Assembly (NCBI GenBank): GCA_021740105.1
Contig: JAIPAM010000001.1
Coordinates: 384,239 to 448,238 of the forward strand
Source of the DNA: Flavobacterium sp.
GTDB lineage: Bacteria; Bacteroidota; Bacteroidia; Flavobacteriales; Flavobacteriaceae
DNA length: 64,000 nt
Direction: 5' to 3'
The stretch's first letter is position 1; each line of letters opens with the position of its first letter. Under the pieces are notes generated by a model. That model ran no database searches. It saw only the letters and a list, made by a program, of their open reading frames with translations, and was not told where the DNA came from. A program made the position numbers and the translations under genes. Shown here piece by piece: positions 1-9,635 of the stretch.

Positions 1-566
1 ATTACTCTACCGTCATTGAGTCTCATTCTAGGACCATAAGTATTAAAAATTCTTACTATCCTAGTTTCAACGCCGTGAAAAGTATGGTACGCCATAGTGA
101 TGGATTCTTGGAAACGTTTTGCTTCGTCATAAACGCCTCTTGGCCCTATGGTATTTACGTTTCCATAGTACTCTTCCGTTTGAGGGTGTACTAAAGGATC
201 TCCATATACTTCTGAAGTGGAAGCGATTAAAATTCTAGCATTTTTAACTCGTGCTAAACCTAAAAGATTGTGTGTTCCAAGGGAACCTACTTTTAAAGTT
301 TGAATTGGAATTTTGAGATAATCTATTGGACTTGCCGGTGAAGCAAAGTGTAAAATATAATGCAACTCTCCAGGAACATGAACAAATTTTGTGATATCGT
401 GGTGGTAAAATTCAAAATGTTCGAGTTTAAAAAGATGTTCTATGTTTCTTAAATCTCCCGTTATCAGATTGTCCATTCCAATAACATGGTACCCTTCTTT
501 AATAAAACGATCACATAAATGGGAGCCTAAAAAACCTGCGCCCCCGGTAATTAAAATTCTCTTCAT
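1..566 (-). CDS. UDP-glucuronate decarboxylase-like NAD-dependent SDR (3' end outside window)
   Basis: The first 188 codons are present and the gene runs off the left edge. My translation of the minus strand starts [17 protein letters not shown], giving the Rossmann dinucleotide motif GGAGFLGS at residues 8-15. The STSEVYGDP block (about 116-124) and the catalytic YDEAK (146-150) follow, inside a [11 protein letters not shown] context typical of UDP-xylose synthase/UDP-glucuronate decarboxylases. That family turns UDP-glucuronate into UDP-xylose or its 4-keto intermediate. The ATG at 566-564 is the first start in frame. It is the last visible gene of the minus-strand polysaccharide cluster, 64 bp after a polymerase/ligase gene. 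A dTDP-glucose 4,6-dehydratase is a less likely alternative; the YDEAKR context favours the decarboxylase. Confidence 0.8.
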   Translation of the reverse strand, partial: MKRILITGGAGFLGSHLCDRFIKEGYHVIGMDNLITGDLRNIEHLFKLEHFEFYHHDITKFVHVPGELHYILHFASPASPIDYLKIPIQTLKVGSLGTHNLLGLARVKNARILIASTSEVYGDPLVHPQTEEYYGNVNTIGPRGVYDEAKRFQESITMAYHTFHGVETRIVRIFNTYGPRMRLNDGRV

Positions 567-630
567 AATTGGATGCGATTTCGTTTTCCTAATATTGTAT
601 AATAAACGTTAAAGTTATTATAATATTATA

Positions 631-1962
631 TTAGCTAACAATTGTTTTTTCAGTTTTTAATTTAGTGTTTAATATACAATACATTACGATAAAAAAAGTA
701 ATTCCTCTTTGTCTCCAAAGGAATGATTCCGTAAAAAATAGTGAAATCATTAAAACCGAAAAGGCAATATGAAAATAGTTTTTAGAAGCAATTGCATTTC
801 TAATTGTCAAGGTCAGCATAACTAGTACTATTAGAAAACCAAATACCCCTAGTTCAGCAAATACTTGAATGTACTGATTGTGGAAATTCATCTTTTGGTA
901 ACCTTCTTGATTTTCATCCCCTAAAAAAAGATGGTATTGAACTCCTTTTTCTTCAATTTTAGCATAAGAGGCGTCCAATCCAAATCCTTTCCAAAAAATA
1001 GTTTCTTCTTGAAGAAATTCAATGAAAATTCTAAACTGATACACTCTAAAAGCAGTTCCTGGGAAAAAATCATTCGGCTTAAAAGTCTCGTTGGTCCAGG
1101 CCTGTTTAATACTTACATTATATACTTTTTCGGCCCCTTTACTAATTACGTCGTTAACACTACTGTCTGTCATTATGGTTTCATATTCTTGTTTGAAACG
1201 CTCTTTTACTTTTCCAATAAAAGGAAGAGAAAAAAGAATAACAAGGATTAAAATCAAATTTCTAAGGCGTAATTTTTTTGCTGTTTTAGAAAAAAACAAA
1301 TAGTAGAATCCTAAAAGTCCGATGAAAACAACTACAATATTTTTAGACGATAATAAGAAAACCATTAAAAACAATAATGCTAAAGCCAATTTATCGAAGT
1401 TGGTTTTTATTGGTTTAACCAAAAAATAAAAAAAGGAAACGGCCATATAAACAGAAACATGAATAGCGTTTACATCTTTAGTAACTAATTCATGGTAAAA
1501 GAAAACGGATGTATCCTGAGAAATAAAAAACCGAATTGCAGCTTTTATTAGATAAAAAAGGGAAAAAGCGACCATTCCGTAACTAAATCCTTTGATGGTT
1601 TTATGTTTTTCAGGTTCTGAAAAAGAACGAAATAATAGAAAACAAATTGGAAATAATAAAAGTGGTAATTCTTTAGAAATGGCGGCAATCGTTCTTTCTT
1701 TATCAATTGACCAAGTAAAAGACAATAGCATTAAAAGGTATAACGCTATTGGGAAAATTAAATACTTATTGAAGCTGACATTCTCTTTTTTATAGTTGAT
1801 AAGTGTAATAATAATAAGTAATCCGAGAGAAACACTATTAAATGCATAACCCAATGGAATACATAATAACGCTAGTAAAACAAATAATAACGAAGGGTGG
1901 TTGTTATATTCCTGCTTTAGATTTTGAAATACATTCTTCGAAAAGTTGAAGATATTCTCCAT
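631..1962 (-). CDS. O-antigen ligase/polymerase-like membrane protein
   Basis: This 443-aa polytopic protein has about ten hydrophobic segments. A large loop at about residues 240-365, rich in charged and aromatic residues, lies between late membrane segments and contains a YHLFLGDENQ...NFHNQYIQVFAELG stretch. A conserved H-N-Q/Y block in the big periplasmic loop is what the Wzy_C (WaaL/Wzy) superfamily shows. The expected role is joining or polymerising undecaprenyl-linked glycan at the periplasmic face of the inner membrane. The ATG at 1962 overlaps the upstream glycosyltransferase by 59 bp; no later Met lies before the first membrane segment, so I keep it. It is one of two polymerase/ligase-like proteins in the locus, and I cannot tell which is the ligase. 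Confidence 0.75.
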   Translation of the reverse strand: MENIFNFSKNVFQNLKQEYNNHPSLLFVLLALLCIPLGYAFNSVSLGLLIIITLINYKKENVSFNKYLIFPIALYLLMLLSFTWSIDKERTIAAISKELPLLLFPICFLLFRSFSEPEKHKTIKGFSYGMVAFSLFYLIKAAIRFFISQDTSVFFYHELVTKDVNAIHVSVYMAVSFFYFLVKPIKTNFDKLALALLFLMVFLLSSKNIVVVFIGLLGFYYLFFSKTAKKLRLRNLILILVILFSLPFIGKVKERFKQEYETIMTDSSVNDVISKGAEKVYNVSIKQAWTNETFKPNDFFPGTAFRVYQFRIFIEFLQEETIFWKGFGLDASYAKIEEKGVQYHLFLGDENQEGYQKMNFHNQYIQVFAELGVFGFLIVLVMLTLTIRNAIASKNYFHIAFSVLMISLFFTESFLWRQRGITFFIVMYCILNTKLKTEKTIVS

Positions 1963-3010
1963 TTATTTTATCCCAATTAAATTCATTTTCAATCGCGTCA
2001 AAGTTGTTTTGAACCAATTGCAAGTTATCATTTTTTTTGATTGTATCTAAAATATTTTTGACATCGGCGGGATTTGAAAAATAATACCCGTTTTCTTTTA
2101 AAATTGCTTTATTAAAATGATTGTCATGTGCAATAATAAATGCGTTCGACGCCATGGCTTCAAGTAATGAAGGATTGGTGCCTCCAACAGAATGTCCGTG
2201 GAAGTAAAAATTAGAGAAATATCTTAAATTATTAAGTTTGTTGATGTCAAATTCAGCGCCAATAAATCGTATTTGATTGTACGGTTTGAATTTGTTTTTT
2301 AAATAATCTCCGTATTTAGTTTTATGATTTCCTAATACCAAAACGGTAGTGTCATGGTCAGATAATACAATTCCATCAAGGATAGTTTCAATATTGTTTT
2401 CCGGTTCAAAACGAGCCATAATCATATTGTAATTGTGTTTTTCCACTTTATAGTCTTTCAAGATAGCTTCGTTTGGCGAAGTAAATACCTTGGCGCCATA
2501 AGCAATATAAGTGGAGGAAACTTGGTATTTCCCATTGATGTATTTTTGAATCCCCAAGGAATCAGAAATCAAATAATCACTGCTATTTATGGCTAATCTT
2601 TCGGCAAATTTTAAAAATTGTTGAACCGGTTTGGAATATTTAGAGCGCTTCCACTCCAACCCGTCCATATTGGTAATAATAATTGGTTTTTTAGGAAGTA
2701 AGAAATACCAAATTGAATTGCTGGTATATCCCAATTGCAAAATAATATCGAAATCTCGTTTTCGAGAATCCATTATACAGTTATAATCATAAATAAACTG
2801 GCCAAAAGTTCCTAATTTATACTCAGGATCGTACTGATGAATAATGTTTACGCCATGAAAAGTTTTTTCCTGATAAATATGGTCGTGGGAATTGTAAACG
2901 TAAACATCATGACCTTTCTCCGCAAGAAACACCGAGAAAAATTCAGCAAATTGCTCAAATCCCGAGTAATGATTTGGAATTCCGCGCGTTCCTAAAATAG
3001 CTATTTTCAT
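1904..3010 (-). CDS. DUF1972-type glycosyltransferase (GT4)
   Basis: This 368-aa protein begins MKIAILGTRGIPNHYSGFEQ, the signature N-terminus of the DUF1972/rhamnosyltransferase group of GT4 glycosyltransferases. The C-terminal Rossmann domain carries the retaining-GT nucleotide-sugar motif in the form GGTNPSLLEAMASNAF (about residues 277-292). The likely role is transfer of a sugar, possibly rhamnose since rfbACD are in the same locus, to a lipid-linked intermediate at the cytoplasmic membrane face; donor and acceptor are inferred. Its 3' end overlaps the start of the next gene, so translation may be coupled. Confidence 0.8.
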   Translation of the reverse strand: MKIAILGTRGIPNHYSGFEQFAEFFSVFLAEKGHDVYVYNSHDHIYQEKTFHGVNIIHQYDPEYKLGTFGQFIYDYNCIMDSRKRDFDIILQLGYTSNSIWYFLLPKKPIIITNMDGLEWKRSKYSKPVQQFLKFAERLAINSSDYLISDSLGIQKYINGKYQVSSTYIAYGAKVFTSPNEAILKDYKVEKHNYNMIMARFEPENNIETILDGIVLSDHDTTVLVLGNHKTKYGDYLKNKFKPYNQIRFIGAEFDINKLNNLRYFSNFYFHGHSVGGTNPSLLEAMASNAFIIAHDNHFNKAILKENGYYFSNPADVKNILDTIKKNDNLQLVQNNFDAIENEFNWDKINGEYLQLFEECISKSKAGI

Positions 3011-3073
3011 TATATAATTATAATCAGATGGCTAAAATAAGAAAATTAAGGAATTTAGATGCTTTTGTGAAGA

Positions 3074-4189
3074 TTAATTATTGGTTATATTTACTATTTT
3101 TTGATAGGCTTTGTAGGTTTCTTCAGCCGTTTTTTCCCAAATGTAATTGTCCAAAATCTTTTGTTTTAGTTTTGGATTTACCGGTGAAGAAAAAGCATTG
3201 TCGATAGCTGCTTTTATTGAGTTAACGTTATCGGGCTCACAATAAAAGGCATCATCTTCAAAATAATCGTAGGTGTCCCCTTTTCTGGTAACCACAATAT
3301 TACAACCCATTGCAGCAGCCTCCAAAGAGGAAAGTCCGGGTGTTTCCATCCAACTAACCAAAGCGTGAACTTTGGCCACTTTATATAATTGTTTTAAATC
3401 TTCATGAGGAATTGCGCCTAAAAAAAACACATTATCGCCGGCTTCTTGGCGCACTTTCTCAACATACTTTTTCTGGTTTTTTGATTCTTTTCCAACTAAA
3501 ACTAGCTTATAATTGGTTCCTTTTACGGCTCTAACCAAGTTTAAAGTTTCTTTTCTTCCTTCAATTCTTGCAGCGCAAAGGATGCAATCTTGATAAGGTG
3601 AAAATGGGTTGGATGGGTTGTTTTCTTTATCAGAAAAAATAGTTTTATCTATTGCGTTTGGAATATCAGCAAAAGTGTAGTTTTTTAGTTTAAACTCCGC
3701 TGCAACTCGGTTCATTTCAGAAACAGAATTTGGCAAAAAAACAGCAGTGTTGTCTACTATTTCTTTCATTAATCCATAATACCCTTTATACAGCATTTTG
3801 AAAACCCCTTTGTGAAAACGGTTTTCATAATATTGTTTAATAACCGTTTTAATGTAGGCAATTTGGTAAGGTGAAATTACATTGGCAACTTGTTGAAACA
3901 ATCCGCCTCTAGCTTTTCTTTCAAATTCGGTATAAAGACCATAAATGGTTGATAATGCTATTTTCTTATTTTGCTTTTTGGCATTTAACATTTGTAAATA
4001 AATGTCCTGCGGTTCCATCAAATTGAATAAATGAACCAAGTCGTATTTTGATAAATCAGGCTCAAATTCTAAGGAAACGTCAACCTCAACTCCAAGTTTT
4101 TCAAGGTGTTCTTTCGTTTTTAGCAATTGTATCATATCTCCACCGGGAGCATCAAATAAATTGGTTCTTGTTTGAAAAAGCACTTTCAT
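3074..4189 (-). CDS. Glycosyltransferase family 4 protein
   Basis: The protein is 371 aa, the usual GT-B length. The N-terminal half is variable, with no signal peptide. The C-terminal half has DCILCAARIEGRKETLNLV (about 202-220), then the donor-binding GLSSLEAAAMGCNIV block (about 285-299) with the conserved Glu. It is likely a retaining glycosyltransferase extending the polysaccharide repeat unit from a nucleotide sugar in the cytoplasm. It lies 57 bp downstream of the polymerase-like gene in the same direction. Substrate specificity cannot be read from the sequence. Confidence 0.82.
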   Translation of the reverse strand: MKVLFQTRTNLFDAPGGDMIQLLKTKEHLEKLGVEVDVSLEFEPDLSKYDLVHLFNLMEPQDIYLQMLNAKKQNKKIALSTIYGLYTEFERKARGGLFQQVANVISPYQIAYIKTVIKQYYENRFHKGVFKMLYKGYYGLMKEIVDNTAVFLPNSVSEMNRVAAEFKLKNYTFADIPNAIDKTIFSDKENNPSNPFSPYQDCILCAARIEGRKETLNLVRAVKGTNYKLVLVGKESKNQKKYVEKVRQEAGDNVFFLGAIPHEDLKQLYKVAKVHALVSWMETPGLSSLEAAAMGCNIVVTRKGDTYDYFEDDAFYCEPDNVNSIKAAIDNAFSSPVNPKLKQKILDNYIWEKTAEETYKAYQKIVNITNN

Positions 4190-4246
4190 GGTTACTGGAA
4201 TAAGTGTTGCAAATATAGTTTTTTAACCCGTTAGATCATTAAATAA

Positions 4247-5491
4247 CTAATTAGACGCTTCCTTTAGTTCTTTTTCGTTTATTTCTTTAAAGGCAAAAAG
4301 CAATCCTACAATTATGGATTTGGAATCTTGTGTAAAATAATATCCCATTAAAACCCAATTAGAAACAATTAAAAAAACACTTGTGCCTACCAAGAGAAAG
4401 TTAATTTGTTGGTTGAGTGGAAGCGCTGATTTCCTTTGGTTAAAAAGTAAAAAAATGGAAAATACAAGAATGATAACTCCGATGATTCCCGATTTTAAGT
4501 AAGTGGTCATAAAGCCGTTATGAAGAACTGAAATGTATCTTAAATCCATATCGCCTAAATGGACAATTTGTTTTAAATCAACCTGTGAGCCTAATCCACT
4601 TCCAAAAATCATTGCGTTGGGGCCTCTTAATCCCACTTGTTTTAAGGTATAAATTATTTCAACCGATCGATAGTTAATGTTGAAATCTTTGTAATCAGCT
4701 ACATTGACTTTTGTTTTAAATGGCTCAGTAGGGGCGACTTTTATCTTATATAAAAATTCCTCAACGCTAGAACCGGTTCTTTTGGGATTAATTAATAAAA
4801 CTACAGAATATAAAACTAACGAAACTGCCACAACTGAGGTAACGGCAATAAAAGCCCTTCTGTTCAACACAAAATAACCCTTCACTCCAAGATACAATAC
4901 TACAAACTGTATAAAATTAGTTCGCGACAAATACATAAAAGTCGAAAACCCTATAATTGCTAAAAGTATATAATAGGTTTTTTTGGTGAAATTTAATTGG
5001 AACTCTTTATGAAATAGTACAAAAATTAATGCAAAAACTTCAAAATCACTGAAGAAACCACAAAAATCTCTAAGTAAGGCTACTGAAATATGATGGTAAA
5101 TAATATAGGTTTTTACTATAACCAATACGTGAATTATCGAAACCCCAAGCCCAGAATAAACCACCGTTTGGAGAACATTTTTCTTGAGGAATCTACATAT
5201 TTGATAACCCAATAGCAAGCCTAAAAATGGTTTTAATAGATAAGTTATGTCTCTTATAATAAAATAGGGTTTCGAATTTGAAAAATTTGTGGAGAGTACT
5301 GCAATTATAAAAACCAACACAAAACAAAGAGCGTAAGTCAAAAATTTAGAGGAATAGGAACTGCGAAAAGTGATAAAAATAGTAAATAACCACAAAGCAA
5401 AAGTTAATTCATAATTACTTAAAAAAGGAACTGCACAACACAATCCAAATAGAATCTGGTACGGTAAACTTTTATTGTATGAAATAACCAT
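4247..5491 (-). CDS. Wzy-like O-antigen polymerase (polytopic membrane protein)
   Basis: The protein is 414 aa with about ten to twelve predicted membrane spans and a larger loop at about residues 230-315 that includes NYRSVEIIYTLKQVG and GSGLGSQVD. Low sequence conservation with many spans and one periplasmic loop is typical of Wzy polymerases, which join repeat units on undecaprenyl diphosphate in the periplasm. It ends 57 bp before a GT4 gene and starts only 3 bp after the flippase stop, the usual wzx-wzy pairing. The call rests on topology and context, not on a sharp motif. Confidence 0.65.
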   Translation of the reverse strand: MVISYNKSLPYQILFGLCCAVPFLSNYELTFALWLFTIFITFRSSYSSKFLTYALCFVLVFIIAVLSTNFSNSKPYFIIRDITYLLKPFLGLLLGYQICRFLKKNVLQTVVYSGLGVSIIHVLVIVKTYIIYHHISVALLRDFCGFFSDFEVFALIFVLFHKEFQLNFTKKTYYILLAIIGFSTFMYLSRTNFIQFVVLYLGVKGYFVLNRRAFIAVTSVVAVSLVLYSVVLLINPKRTGSSVEEFLYKIKVAPTEPFKTKVNVADYKDFNINYRSVEIIYTLKQVGLRGPNAMIFGSGLGSQVDLKQIVHLGDMDLRYISVLHNGFMTTYLKSGIIGVIILVFSIFLLFNQRKSALPLNQQINFLLVGTSVFLIVSNWVLMGYYFTQDSKSIIVGLLFAFKEINEKELKEASN

Positions 5492-5494
5492 AAG

Positions 5495-6751
5495 TTACAA
5501 ATTGGTTTTTGCATTTGATAAAATGGATTTGGTCTTGATCAGCAACATAGTTGTTAATAGCACTTCTCCAATAATTACTGAAACAATACACCCTTTATAT
5601 GAAAATAAATAACATCCCGCAATCATTAAAGCAACTGTAATTAAGGTATAAATGATATTAATATTTCTAAAAACGCCCGATTTATTCAATCCGTTTAAAA
5701 AATGATACCCTAACAAATTATTAAAAATGATAAAAAAGAGCCAAAAAGAAAACAATTTAAGCCAATTCGAATAGATAACCAACTTTGGGTATAAAAAACT
5801 CAAAATGGCCTCTGAAAAAATACAGATTAACACAATAATAACTATTGAAAAAAGGAGTGCAAAGGCTCCGTGTTTAATTACTGATTTTCGCCCTTCAGAA
5901 ATTCCGATTTGGAAATTAGCCATGTTTCTTGGGTACATCGCGGTTGAATAAGGAACATAAATGGAAACTAAGATTTTAATTATTCGGTCTAGCGCTGAAA
6001 AAGCTCCGATTATTAATATGCTTTTTTCGAAAAAACTCAAGATGATGATGGTTCCATTAAATACTAATGACGTAGTGCTGATGGTGATGAAATAATCAAA
6101 TCCGTCTTTTAGAAATTGTTTAAAGGCGTTTATTGATGCAGTTATAAAAGACAATTTCTCTGAATAAATTGCAACTACGTAGGTAATTAATCCCGTCAAA
6201 ATAAAAGCAGTAGAATAGATTAGCGGAATTAAATTGATATCGGTTGCCGATTTAACCAAAACTAAAATCGCAATATTTGAAGCCAATTTTATAACTGAAT
6301 TAATTGTGGAGTACCACCCTAGTTTTTCAATCCCCTGAAAAAACCATTGTAAATTAATTGCGTTTCCCCATATCATTCCTAAAAAAAATAGTCCAAAATT
6401 AATATGGTTTTTAAAAATTGGATAATAATAAACAAAAGCAATCCACAAAATTGAAATTACGATTGCAATTAATCCTTTCAGCGTTACAATGGTAGAAAAA
6501 GCAATGTCGCGTTTTTCAATGTCTAATTTATTGATGGCAATGTATTTGGATCCTGAAAAATTAAATCCATAATCGCAAAACATAAAACAGAATAGTATTG
6601 CTGAATAGGCAAAACTATATAATCCAAACAATTCAAGCCCAAGGGTTTTTAGTAGAAACGGAAATACTAAAAGCGGGACTATTAAATTGAAAAATTGATT
6701 GATAAACAAGTACGTGAAGTTTTTAAAAACAACTGAATCTTGAATTTTCAT
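5495..6751 (-). CDS. Wzx-like polysaccharide flippase (MATE/MOP superfamily)
   Basis: This 418-aa protein has about 12 membrane segments. The N-terminal part, NFTYLFINQFFNLIVPLLVFP, followed by LFGLYSFAYSAILF, is characteristic of oligosaccharide flippases (RfbX/Wzx). The family moves undecaprenyl-diphosphate-linked repeat units from the cytoplasmic to the periplasmic face of the inner membrane. It lies directly upstream of the polymerase-like gene (3-bp gap) and 5 bp downstream of a methyltransferase gene. Its length is normal for the family and no frameshift is visible. Confidence 0.85.
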   Translation of the reverse strand: MKIQDSVVFKNFTYLFINQFFNLIVPLLVFPFLLKTLGLELFGLYSFAYSAILFCFMFCDYGFNFSGSKYIAINKLDIEKRDIAFSTIVTLKGLIAIVISILWIAFVYYYPIFKNHINFGLFFLGMIWGNAINLQWFFQGIEKLGWYSTINSVIKLASNIAILVLVKSATDINLIPLIYSTAFILTGLITYVVAIYSEKLSFITASINAFKQFLKDGFDYFITISTTSLVFNGTIIILSFFEKSILIIGAFSALDRIIKILVSIYVPYSTAMYPRNMANFQIGISEGRKSVIKHGAFALLFSIVIIVLICIFSEAILSFLYPKLVIYSNWLKLFSFWLFFIIFNNLLGYHFLNGLNKSGVFRNINIIYTLITVALMIAGCYLFSYKGCIVSVIIGEVLLTTMLLIKTKSILSNAKTNL

Positions 6752-6756
6752 TTAAT

Positions 6757-7497
6757 TTATATTGGTTTTTGAGCGATACAAACCGTAAGATAGCCTTCAA
6801 AGTGAAGAAACTGATCCAGAAATAAGAAAAAACTTCTTGTGATTTTGAATTTCGTAATCCATTGTTTAAAAAGAGTGCTGCGATCCATCGTGGTGCGGCT
6901 TATATAAACCAATCCCACCGATTCCATCTCCTCTTTTAAAGAATAAAATTTATATTCTTTTGGCCATGGCCAGATTTTTTTTCCTAAGGAACTTCCAATT
7001 AAGTAGGAAAGGCGATAAGGCAAAGTATGGTGATTTGGAAAAGCAACAATCACATAACCTCCTTTTTTGGTTATTCTAGAATAGGATTGGATGGCTTTGG
7101 TTCTTACCTCTTTTGTATAATGCTCAATAACGCCGGAATTATAGGCTAAATCATAACTTTCGTCAGTTATGGAATTCATTGAAAACATGTCTTCGCAGAT
7201 ACAATCGGTGCCTTTCAAATTTAATTCTGAAACCGCAACGGTTACTTTCTCCAGTATGGTAGGATCGTAATCTAAAAAAGTAGATTTTGATACTAATGGG
7301 TTCAGTAACATCAAACTAATTCCTGCTTCACAGCCAATTTCTATGGCAGAAGTGAGCTGATTTTTCTCAATTATTTCTTTTAATACAACATTAAATTCTG
7401 ATTGGAAACTAGTGGGATTATCAAACGAATTTTTAATATGGCTTACGCTAATTGATTTCGAATAGTTTATCCATTCTTGTTTTTGGTCTTTTCCCAT
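6757..7497 (-). CDS. Class I SAM-dependent methyltransferase
   Basis: This 246-aa soluble protein has the SAM-binding motif I as AIEIGCEAGISLML (about 52-65). An acidic motif II (TFLDYDP, about 74-80) and a motif IV/post-I region, YDLAYNSGVIEHY (about 115-127), follow, then ITKKGGYVIVAFPNHH. It presumably methylates a sugar or lipid-linked glycan because it lies within the polysaccharide operon, 5 bp upstream of the flippase; the acceptor is inferred only from context. A role as a sugar O- or C-methyltransferase cannot be separated. Confidence 0.8.
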   Translation of the reverse strand: MGKDQKQEWINYSKSISVSHIKNSFDNPTSFQSEFNVVLKEIIEKNQLTSAIEIGCEAGISLMLLNPLVSKSTFLDYDPTILEKVTVAVSELNLKGTDCICEDMFSMNSITDESYDLAYNSGVIEHYTKEVRTKAIQSYSRITKKGGYVIVAFPNHHTLPYRLSYLIGSSLGKKIWPWPKEYKFYSLKEEMESVGLVYISRTTMDRSTLFKQWITKFKITRSFFLFLDQFLHFEGYLTVCIAQKPI

Positions 7498-7566
7498 AAA
7501 TTAATTTAATGTGTGGCATAAACAGCAATAAAAGCTACTGTTGTTCTTTTAAAAACTAGAATTTAA

Positions 7567-8115
7567 TTATTTAGCTAATTTATTAATCTCTGGTAATAAA
7601 TTTGCTTCGTGTGGATATAAGGAAGGATATTGTCTAACTCCGTCTTTTACAACCGCGGTTATAACTCCAGTACTCGGATTAAAAGTACACTTATTTTCGT
7701 CGGCTCTAAAGAAATCAACTAAGTTGGCTCCAATAAATTCTCTTTTATTTCCTTTGTATTCTAAAACTACACTTTTTAAAACAATATCTTCTTGTTCTTT
7801 ATTCATCCCAAAATCAAGTCTAAATTGAGTTGGGAAAACACCGTCAGGCAATGTATAAACAACCTGCTGAACACTTTCACTGCCTTTAACTCCTTGCCAA
7901 ATTGGCTCGCCTTTAAAGTCAATTGAACCGTCTTCAGTAAAAAACAAACTTAAATTATCCTCTTTTTTTACAATTACCCCTAAAGTAACTTTAAAACTAT
8001 TATCCACTATAACTTCTGGTTGAACTACTTCTAAAGAATCAAGCGATTTTTCGTTTTTACAACTGCTAAAAATTCCTAATAAAACTAATACTGAAGTTAA
8101 AAATTTTGTTCTCAT
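7567..8115 (-). CDS. Small lipoprotein of unknown function in the polysaccharide locus
   Basis: The 182-aa product starts MRTKFLTSVLVLLGIFSSC, a type II signal peptide with the lipidated Cys at about residue 19. The rest is mostly beta-strand-like (ITAVVKDG, FRLDFGMNK) with one Trp (EPIWQGVKG) and no motif I can name. It is probably attached to the inner or outer membrane. It lies 69 bp downstream of the upstream GT2 gene and 69 bp upstream of the methyltransferase gene, so it is co-oriented with, but looser than, the rest of the operon. I do not recognise the family. Confidence 0.7.
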   Translation of the reverse strand: MRTKFLTSVLVLLGIFSSCKNEKSLDSLEVVQPEVIVDNSFKVTLGVIVKKEDNLSLFFTEDGSIDFKGEPIWQGVKGSESVQQVVYTLPDGVFPTQFRLDFGMNKEQEDIVLKSVVLEYKGNKREFIGANLVDFFRADENKCTFNPSTGVITAVVKDGVRQYPSLYPHEANLLPEINKLAK

Positions 8116-8178
8116 TTTCTACGTTTTTTTTACAAAAATAATTATTATTTTTAGTTATGGGTTAAATTAATCTCTTTT

Positions 8179-8913
8179 TTACTTCTTGGTAAAATCGCCT
8201 CTTGAAAAATATTTTTCTACAAAACAATACACTAAAATAAAGAAATAACGACTGCCCATTTCTTTGATTTTCAATTTAGAAACGCCATACTTTCTATTGG
8301 TCCACGAATTAGGAACTACCGAATAAGAATAGCCTCTAATTATTGCTTTTAAAGGCAACTCGATAGTTAAATTAAAGTGTGGAGACAAAATCGGTTTTAC
8401 CCCTTCTATAACTTCTCTTTTGTATAGCTTAAAGGCGTTTGTAGTGTCGTTATACTTTATTCGCATCACCACTCTAATGATTAAATTGGCAATTCTATTA
8501 ATTATCTTTTTTACCAATGGATAGTCTATCACTTTTCCGCCTTTCATAAAACGACTTCCAAAAACACAATCGTAATTCCCTTCGACCATCGTATTATAAA
8601 AACGAATCAAATCATAAGGAGAATCTGATAAATCAGCCATCATAACCGCTACACAATCCCCCGAATATCTCTCTAATCCATATCGAATTGCGTATCCAAA
8701 ACCATTTGGCCCTAAATTGGTTACATAGGTAACTGCCGGATATTTTTTAGATAGTTCCTCCAAAACTTGGGCCGTGTTGTCTTTAGAATTATCATTAACT
8801 ACCACTATTTCGTGATCGATTGCAACTTGTGAAAAAGCTTCTTCGATTTGATCTATTGTTTCTTTAATAGATTCTTCTTCGTTGTGCGCCGGAATTACAA
8901 TGCTTAATTTCAT
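8179..8913 (-). CDS. Glycosyltransferase family 2 (polyprenyl-phosphate sugar transferase-like)
   Basis: This 244-aa GT-A protein begins MKLSIVIPAHNEEESI. The VVVNDNSKDNT block is at 37-47 and the metal-binding acidic pair is at D94/D97 (MMADLSDSP). The overall order resembles dolichol/polyprenyl-phosphate mannosyl- or glucosyltransferases, but the C-terminal membrane segments found in many of those are missing; only one hydrophobic patch (YFFILVYCFVEKY) remains near the end. It overlaps the upstream FkbM gene by 4 bp (ATGA), implying translational coupling. It may charge a polyprenyl phosphate that serves as donor for a GT-C enzyme, possibly the 634-aa membrane protein nearby; that link is inference. 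Confidence 0.82.
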   Translation of the reverse strand: MKLSIVIPAHNEEESIKETIDQIEEAFSQVAIDHEIVVVNDNSKDNTAQVLEELSKKYPAVTYVTNLGPNGFGYAIRYGLERYSGDCVAVMMADLSDSPYDLIRFYNTMVEGNYDCVFGSRFMKGGKVIDYPLVKKIINRIANLIIRVVMRIKYNDTTNAFKLYKREVIEGVKPILSPHFNLTIELPLKAIIRGYSYSVVPNSWTNRKYGVSKLKIKEMGSRYFFILVYCFVEKYFSRGDFTKK

Positions 8914-9635
8914 TTGCTTTTATACTCGTAAATTATTTCTGCGAAATCCCCAAATCCATGTTTGATTTTGGCAATTTCAAAATACCCGTTTTTATTCAGT
9001 AATTGATTAATGTCTCCTTGCTTACTATTGCTTAAATACATATCATCGTTATGACTTTCCAATTGAATTAATCGAATGTTAAATTGATTTCCATTGGAAA
9101 AAAGCCCTTCTAATACTTGTAATTCATGGCCTTCTACATCAATCTTTAATACATCAAAAGAGATCGTTTCATTTGATTTTAAAAATTCTGATAATGTAAT
9201 TACCGACACTTTATATTGATCTACAATTATGGATTCTTTAGTAACGCCGAGTACTTTTGCCTTCTTTTCAAGATACTTTGACTCTAAATTTAAGGATTCA
9301 AATGTAGAGGTTTCGTCCAAAATATTTTCATGAAACTCTAATTCTCCATTAGTATTACTAACGCCTAAATTATTCAAATTAATATTGACATTGTTCTTGT
9401 ATTTTTCTTCTAATAAATGGAACAATTTTTTGTTAGGTTCAAACGCCGTAATCTTAGCATTTGGATTTATTCCAAGAAAAAAATCGATGGATTGTCCTTT
9501 ATTAGCGCCCACGTCAAGAATGGTAACATAAGCACTTTTTAAGTCCTGTTTATAAAACTTTTTAAGTTTTGGATAAAAGAAAATAGCTTCGTTGATATGA
9601 ATCAGACTTTGAATTATTTTAGTTCTAAGCTTCAT
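8910..9635 (-). CDS. FkbM-family methyltransferase
   Basis: This 241-aa protein has the FkbM hallmarks: the SAM motif ILDVGANKGQSIDFF (about 39-53), the acidic AFEPNKKLF (64-72) and the C-terminal block FDVLKIDVEGHELQVLEG (about 160-177). Members O-methylate sugars or natural products using SAM. It starts at an ATG directly abutting the stop of the upstream SDR gene (0-bp gap) and overlaps the downstream GT2 by 4 bp, so it is an internal operon gene. O-methylation of a glycan hydroxyl is the likely role; the target is unknown. Confidence 0.85.
   Translation of the reverse strand: MKLRTKIIQSLIHINEAIFFYPKLKKFYKQDLKSAYVTILDVGANKGQSIDFFLGINPNAKITAFEPNKKLFHLLEEKYKNNVNINLNNLGVSNTNGELEFHENILDETSTFESLNLESKYLEKKAKVLGVTKESIIVDQYKVSVITLSEFLKSNETISFDVLKIDVEGHELQVLEGLFSNGNQFNIRLIQLESHNDDMYLSNSKQGDINQLLNKNGYFEIAKIKHGFGDFAEIIYEYKSK

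Noticed and set aside
931..1303. Overlapping short plus-strand frames inside the polymerase/ligase gene
   Set aside because: Antisense shadows of an intact minus-strand gene; no promoter and no recognisable motif.
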